Of a stretch of DNA of 64,000 nucleotides, positions 59,533-64,000 are shown in pieces (position 1 is the stretch's first letter; every line of letters begins with the position of its first letter). The position numbers and the translations under genes were made by a program. The notes below the pieces were generated by a model that had not been told where the DNA came from, did not search any database, and was given only the letters and a program-made list of their open reading frames with translations. The stretch is from Chloroflexota bacterium (GTDB taxonomy: Bacteria; Chloroflexota; UBA11872). The stretch is taken from assembly GCA_022826485.1 (NCBI GenBank), contig JAJDUU010000006.1, positions 1-64,000 on the forward strand, written 5' to 3'.

Positions 59533-62124
59533 GTGATTGAGTTGAATCGCGGAATGGCGGCCCGCGCATGGCCGGGGATCGCGGCCGCGGCCATTGCGCT
59601 CGCCGCGTTCCTCGTCGTGCTGGCGGTGGATGATCGAAGCGCCGAGCCGCCCACGGTGGAGCCGACCCCACAGGCCACCCCGGAGCCAAGCCCGGAACCC
59701 ACGCCGGAGCCGACCCCCGAGCCGACGCCGGAAGCCACCCCGGAGCCAACGCCGCCGCTAGTTTCGATGGTCGAAATGGGGCGCATGGTCTATGCGCTCC
59801 ACTGTGCGGTCTGTCATGGCGATGACATCGGCGGAGGGATCGCCCCGTCGCTGGCAGGGCCCGAGCTGCCCGAAAGCTATGCAACGGCGCTCGACCTCTA
59901 CGACTACATCCGCGACCGCATGCCGGCCGGCGGCGTGGGCCCCGGGGGCCTGACCGACCCCGAGTACCTGCAGACCACCGCTTTCATCCTCAACCAGCGC
60001 GGCGAGCTGGCCGGCGACGCCAATCTCACGCTTGAAACGGCCAATGAGACCTTGTTGGCGCCGACGGACGCGGCCCTCGCGACGGCGACCCGCTCGGCGG
60101 CGCCGGCCGCCACCGCGGCGCCGGTGCTCACGCCGGCGGCCAGCGGCAACACACCGCCGCAAGCGCCCGTCCTGGTCGAGCCGGCGACCGCGCTCCTGCG
60201 CGGTGGGCTGTCACCGGTCTTCGTCACGTTGCAGACGGGGCTGTTTGTCGACGCGGAAGCGGACGACCGGCACACGGCCACGGAATTCGGCATCTGGCAA
60301 CTGCGCGGGATGACGCGAGTGTGGACGGCCATGGTCACCGAAGCCCCGCTGGACCAGGCGACGCTTGAACGCGGAGGATTCGAGGGGCCGCTGGCCGGGC
60401 GCATGGGGCTGCATCACAAGACGATCTACGCGATCCGTGCGCGCCACCGGGATTCCAGCGGCGACCCGCTCAGCGAGTGGTCGGCATGGTCGGACCTTTG
60501 GATGGTCTCGACCTACCCGGAGCACTTTCCGGTCACCAAGCCAATGCGGGTGCGAGACATTCAGCCGGACAGCTTGCGCTGGCAGACGGACGACGGCACG
60601 CCGGTTGCGCTGACCGCCGGCGCCGCGCTGCTGATCACTAGCCCGCTCGGCGAATTGCACGAGATCACAGCGGCGAACACGGGCGAGGCCGTGCGGGACT
60701 TCGCGCCGGCCGAGCGCTATGGGAGCGTGTTCTTCAAGTTCCAGGCGGGCGCGGACGGGCTCGATATCCCAGCCTCGGAGCTGTCGTTCCTGGATGCGAC
60801 CGGGGTGCGCAGATTCGCGTGGCTGCCCCAACTCAATCTCGATCCTGGCGCGGTGCTGCTTGCAGCGCCGACGTCATCGGGCGCCGTCCACTTCGAACCG
60901 GACGACACGCCGCTGGACCGGGCCGACACGGAGCCAAAGCTCGATGCAGACTCAATGGCGCGCACGGCGGCTGTGCCGTGGAGGGCGCGTGAGGGATTTC
61001 GCGTCGAGCTGGCGGCTACCGGATTCACATTGCCGGTGCAGATTGCGGCGGTACCGGAACCGGCGGATGAGCCCGGCGCGCCGGTGGCCTATATCACCGA
61101 GCTCTACGGCTCGGTCAAGGCGCTGGGCAACGACGGCTCGGTGTGGACGTACGCAACCAACATCCTCGACGAACGGCCCTCTGAATCGGTGGCGAAACTC
61201 GACGGCGAAACGGGCACGTCGGGCATCGCGGTGGATCCGGAATCGGGTGATGTCTACGTCACCACCACCTACCGCGTCGGCGAGAACCTGCACAACAAGA
61301 TCGTGCGCCTGGAGAGCGACGACGGCGGACGCACGGCGGCGCGCGCCGTGGACGTGCTGCGCATGGACGACGAAGTGACCGGACCCTCGCACCAGATTCA
61401 CGGCCTGCTCTTTGGACACGACGGCCTGCTCTATGTGGCAGTCGGTGACGGCTACGAGTCATTTGACGAAGGCTCCACCGTGAACACGCGCGCGGTCGAC
61501 GATGCCTACTTTGGCGGCAAGATTCTGCGCCTGAACCGGGATGGCAGCGCGCCGGCCGACAATCCGCATTTCGACCCCGCGCAGCCCGACGCGCCGGTGT
61601 CCTATCAGTGGGCCAAGGGGATGCGAAACTTCTTCGCCCTCGTCCAGCGTCCCGGCGACCAGGCGGTCTATACGGCCGAAAACGGAAACAATATCGATCG
61701 CCTGTTGCGGCTGGAGGCGGGACAACACTACGGCTATGCGGGCTCCGACAGCAGTCTCTTGCAGCGGGGTCTGTGGTACTTCAACCCGTCGATTGCGCCT
61801 GTGGGGCTCGCCTTTGCGGTCGATGGTCCGTTCCCTGCGGAGCGTCGGGGCAATCTCTATGTGGCCGCGTTTGGCAAGGGGTTCATCAAAGGGACCGCCG
61901 AACGGGGCAAGGAAATCTGGGAGGTCGAGCTGGACGCTGCCGGGGCTGTGGTGGGACGCCCGGAACGGTTCGTGATCTACGTCGGAGGCCTCTTTGCCCC
62001 GGTCACCGGAATGGCCTACTTGGCGGACGGCCTGTACTTCCTGGATTTCGGCCCCGAGCACCCGGAGGACACGAGTCCGGGCGCCACTGGGCTTCTTTGG
62101 CGCGTGGTGCCTGACGCCGGCTGA
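59533..62124 (+). CDS. Membrane-anchored cytochrome c fused to sorbosone/glucose dehydrogenase-like propeller
   Basis: The 863-residue protein starts at GTG (ATG 59554 possible). An N-terminal helix (about 13-32) and a TPEPTPEPTPEATPEP tether precede a class I cytochrome c: C91-A-V-C94-H95, with axial Met in RDRMPAGG. A 200-residue beta domain with RDSSGDPLSEWSAW follows, fibronectin/Ig-like. The C-terminal half is a GSDH/PQQ-type propeller (FRVELAATGFTLPVQIAAVP; YYVAVGDGYESFDEG-like blades; QWAKGMRNFF). It may oxidise sugar or alcohol outside the cell and pass electrons to its own heme. Cofactor use is inferred. Confidence 0.84.
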   Translation: MIELNRGMAARAWPGIAAAAIALAAFLVVLAVDDRSAEPPTVEPTPQATPEPSPEPTPEPTPEPTPEATPEPTPPLVSMVEMGRMVYALHCAVCHGDDIGGGIAPSLAGPELPESYATALDLYDYIRDRMPAGGVGPGGLTDPEYLQTTAFILNQRGELAGDANLTLETANETLLAPTDAALATATRSAAPAATAAPVLTPAASGNTPPQAPVLVEPATALLRGGLSPVFVTLQTGLFVDAEADDRHTATEFGIWQLRGMTRVWTAMVTEAPLDQATLERGGFEGPLAGRMGLHHKTIYAIRARHRDSSGDPLSEWSAWSDLWMVSTYPEHFPVTKPMRVRDIQPDSLRWQTDDGTPVALTAGAALLITSPLGELHEITAANTGEAVRDFAPAERYGSVFFKFQAGADGLDIPASELSFLDATGVRRFAWLPQLNLDPGAVLLAAPTSSGAVHFEPDDTPLDRADTEPKLDADSMARTAAVPWRAREGFRVELAATGFTLPVQIAAVPEPADEPGAPVAYITELYGSVKALGNDGSVWTYATNILDERPSESVAKLDGETGTSGIAVDPESGDVYVTTTYRVGENLHNKIVRLESDDGGRTAARAVDVLRMDDEVTGPSHQIHGLLFGHDGLLYVAVGDGYESFDEGSTVNTRAVDDAYFGGKILRLNRDGSAPADNPHFDPAQPDAPVSYQWAKGMRNFFALVQRPGDQAVYTAENGNNIDRLLRLEAGQHYGYAGSDSSLLQRGLWYFNPSIAPVGLAFAVDGPFPAERRGNLYVAAFGKGFIKGTAERGKEIWEVELDAAGAVVGRPERFVIYVGGLFAPVTGMAYLADGLYFLDFGPEHPEDTSPGATGLLWRVVPDAG

Positions 62125-62153
62125 GTTCCCCCGGCGGGCCGGACACCCGCGAG

Positions 62154-63665
62154 ATGAGCGACCCCTCCGGATGGAGCGGCGCGAGCGCCGGATACTCTGA
62201 CGCGGACGCCGTGCCGGTTGGGAATGCGCTGCACGCCATGGCCACCATCATTCACGACAACGTGCTCGGGCCGATTGAGCTCGAGGCGCCCTTGCTGGCG
62301 CTGGTGGATCACGCCGCCGTGCAGCGCCTCCGGCGGCTGGAGCAACTTGGCACGGCCTCGCTGGTCTTCCCCGGCGCGCGCCATACGCGCTTCGCCCATT
62401 CCATCGGCGCGCAGGAAATCATGCGCCGCGTGTGGCGGCGGCTGGAAGAGACCGATCCGCCGCCGGGAATTGATCTCGCCGCCGAGGGGCGGCTGCTCCG
62501 AGCGGCGGCGTTGCTGCACGATCTGGGGCACTATCCGCTGTCGCACGTCGTCGAGCCCATCGCCGCGCGGCTGCACCAGTCCGCCGTTCCCGCCGCCGAT
62601 TCCGAATTGGACCCGGCCTGCGAGTCGGACTGGCTGCAACTGGCGGCGACGGCCGCCTCACGCCCGCCCCCGCCGTCGGACGTGCATCACGAGCGCCTGG
62701 CCGCCGAGATCATCAAACGCGATTCCGCCCTGCAGCGCGGCATCGACGCCTATGTCGGGCGACCCGGCGCCGCCGCCGAAATTCAGGCGCTGCTGAAGCA
62801 CCACGGCGGCCCGCGGTATCGCCGCCAGCTCATCGCCTCGCACCTCGACGTCGACCGCCTCGACTATCTGCTGCGCGACGCGCACAACGCCGGCGTGCGC
62901 TACGGCGGGGTCGAGCTCGAGCATCTCATTCGCCGCATGCGGCTCGGGAGCGACGGCGCGGGTGAGCATGCGGTGTACGTCGAGTCACGTGGCCAGCCGG
63001 CGCTGGAACACTACCTGCTGGCTCGGCGCTTCATGTACAGCCAGGTCATCTTTCACAAGACTGTCACCGCGTTCTCGGTGCTCGTGGCGGCATTCTGGAT
63101 ATCGCTGGCGCTTCGCGACCGATCGCCCCTGACATCGCTGGTCGGCCTGCACCAGGCCCTGGACGACGGCACGTTCCGACGCTTCGACGATCACTGGCTC
63201 TGGAACGAGGCCGCGCGCCGCGCCGATCCGGCCGGCCGCGGCATGACCGCGCGCATCGCCTCGGCCCTGATCGATCGACGCCCGCCGCTGCTGGCGTGGG
63301 AGCACCGCGCGCGCGGGCCACAGGCGCCGGCCGACGTGCTGGAGCAGTTCAATTCGGCCAGGCGAGCGATCGCCGACGCCGCACGCGTGGAGGCCTCGGA
63401 CATCTTCTTCACCGACCAGGTCGTCGCCGGTCTGGCGGGCGACGACGGGGACTCGACCGCCGGCGAACCGCCGCTCGTGGGTGATCCGGGCGGGGAGCTT
63501 CGTCCGATTGCCGAGGCCCCGGATTCGGCGCTCCAGGGCGCCGCCGGGCAGCCCCAGCGCCTGGCTCGGCTCTACGTCATGCGAACCGGTGTCCGGGACG
63601 CCGATGCGAAGCGCCGGGACCAGGTGCGTCAGGCATTCCTCGCGCACCTGGACGCGCCGGAGTGA
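62154..63665 (+). CDS. HD-domain phosphohydrolase (COG1078-like)
   Basis: The 503-residue protein carries HD metal motifs in order: PGARHTRFAHSIGAQ (first His), LLHDLGHYPLSHVVEP (His-Asp), DVHHERLAAEI, and HLDVDRLDYLLRDAHN (Asp). This is the dGTPase-related COG1078 layout (e.g. YwfO-like). It hydrolyses nucleotides or similar phosphates in the cytoplasm. The C-terminal 180 residues are variable. It starts 29 bp after the cytochrome-dehydrogenase stop but is probably functionally separate. ATG choice follows the ORF; an internal M is also possible. Confidence 0.86.
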   Translation: MSDPSGWSGASAGYSDADAVPVGNALHAMATIIHDNVLGPIELEAPLLALVDHAAVQRLRRLEQLGTASLVFPGARHTRFAHSIGAQEIMRRVWRRLEETDPPPGIDLAAEGRLLRAAALLHDLGHYPLSHVVEPIAARLHQSAVPAADSELDPACESDWLQLAATAASRPPPPSDVHHERLAAEIIKRDSALQRGIDAYVGRPGAAAEIQALLKHHGGPRYRRQLIASHLDVDRLDYLLRDAHNAGVRYGGVELEHLIRRMRLGSDGAGEHAVYVESRGQPALEHYLLARRFMYSQVIFHKTVTAFSVLVAAFWISLALRDRSPLTSLVGLHQALDDGTFRRFDDHWLWNEAARRADPAGRGMTARIASALIDRRPPLLAWEHRARGPQAPADVLEQFNSARRAIADAARVEASDIFFTDQVVAGLAGDDGDSTAGEPPLVGDPGGELRPIAEAPDSALQGAAGQPQRLARLYVMRTGVRDADAKRRDQVRQAFLAHLDAPE

Positions 63666-63675
63666 TGTCGACGGA

Positions 63676-64000
63676 CTAAGGGTCGCAGCAGCCGCAGCAG
63701 AGCTGCTCGATCGCGTCCAGCAGCGCGTCGCGATGGTCGAACGCAATCTCGTCGGGCAACTCGTTGATCGGAAACCAGCGCGCATCGGCGGCGTCGTCGC
63801 CGGCGGTGACCGCGGGCGGCGCGGACAGCCGGGCGCCGAAGACGATGCCGATGATGCGTCCGCGGGGATCCCGGTCCGGATGACCGTAGGCGCCGATGTG
63901 CTCCAGCGAATCGATGGCGATGCCGGTCTCCTCGCGCAGCTCACGTTTGGCCGCGTCCGGCAGGTCCTCGTGCGGCTCCACGAACCCGCCTGGAATGGCC
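63676..64000 (-). CDS. NUDIX hydrolase, N-terminus beyond window
   Basis: The frame is open to the right edge. The NUDIX box is complete: GGFVEPHEDLPDAAKRELRE followed by ETGI, with conserved Gly, Glu and the REUXEE core. Upstream residues (AIP) show the protein extends beyond 64000. The C-terminus (about 60 residues) ends with a Cys-rich LCCGCCDP tail. NUDIX enzymes cleave nucleoside diphosphates linked to X, often in house-cleaning; the substrate is unknown. Only about 108 residues are visible. Confidence 0.9.
   Translation of the reverse strand, partial: AIPGGFVEPHEDLPDAAKRELREETGIAIDSLEHIGAYGHPDRDPRGRIIGIVFGARLSAPPAVTAGDDAADARWFPINELPDEIAFDHRDALLDAIEQLCCGCCDP

Overview
The window is a high-GC (roughly two-thirds G+C by eye), gene-dense bacterial chromosome segment without phage, rRNA or CRISPR loci. 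The style suggests Chloroflexota (Dehalococcoidia/SAR202-like or a related uncultured lineage): exported lipoproteins with Thr/Pro-Glu linkers, an ArsA ATPase with a C-terminal HSP20-like domain, an Oxa1-type YidC in an rpmH-rnpA-yidD-yidC-jag operon, many GTG/TTG starts, and many short REP-like palindromes between genes. This placement is inferred from gene content and is not proven.

Layout. 1-8.5 kb: the end of a 2-oxoacid dehydrogenase E2 gene, a DUF433/PIN-like toxin-antitoxin pair whose toxin is frameshifted, an amidohydrolase, thioredoxin, an HTH/zinc-ribbon protein, an MFS transporter, a LysM protein and UDP-glucose dehydrogenase. 8.6-15.2 kb: threonine synthase, a 2-hydroxyacid dehydrogenase, TrmH, a methyltransferase, and a deazapurine/pterin group (queC divergent from an SDR-queD pair). 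15.2-22.9 kb: a GEVED lipoprotein, an exported beta-lactamase-fold protein, a sulfite-oxidase-like molybdoenzyme and a 1054-residue SHMT-GcvT fusion. 22.9-26.1 kb: an accessory patch with an MNT/HEPN pair, a duplicated gene end, a BNR-repeat protein and DUF3800. 26.3-41.7 kb: tag, tyrS, an exported HExxH protein, a selenocysteine-type selD coupled to arsA, a Crp regulator, a two-component system, lipoproteins, an M29-like peptidase, an amidase and citrate synthase. 41.9-49.8 kb: rpmH-rnpA-yidD-yidC-jag, pfkB-rqcH, mutM and a VTT protein. 50.1-57.1 kb: two vapBC modules, a methyltransferase/FAD-oxidoreductase operon, an EVE-nuclease gene and tRNA-Ala(GGC). 57.3-64 kb: a MobA-like transferase, glcD, a cytochrome c-sugar dehydrogenase fusion, an HD phosphohydrolase and the start of a NUDIX gene.

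Most notable points. (1) selD reads through an in-frame UGA exactly at the catalytic Cys position, with a bacterial-SECIS-like hairpin downstream, so the gene is a selenoprotein that plain ORF calling truncates. (2) YidC carries a roughly 250-residue insert resembling a PstS-type substrate-binding domain in its extracytoplasmic TM2-TM3 loop. (3) Two exported proteins share a long N-terminal module attached to different enzyme-like C-termini. (4) SHMT and GcvT are joined in one polypeptide through a middle segment that itself resembles a degenerate GcvT folate-binding domain. (5) The toxin-antitoxin loci show recent rearrangement: a frameshift, near-identical 51-bp direct repeats around one vapBC module, and a duplicated 3' gene end beside the MNT/HEPN pair.
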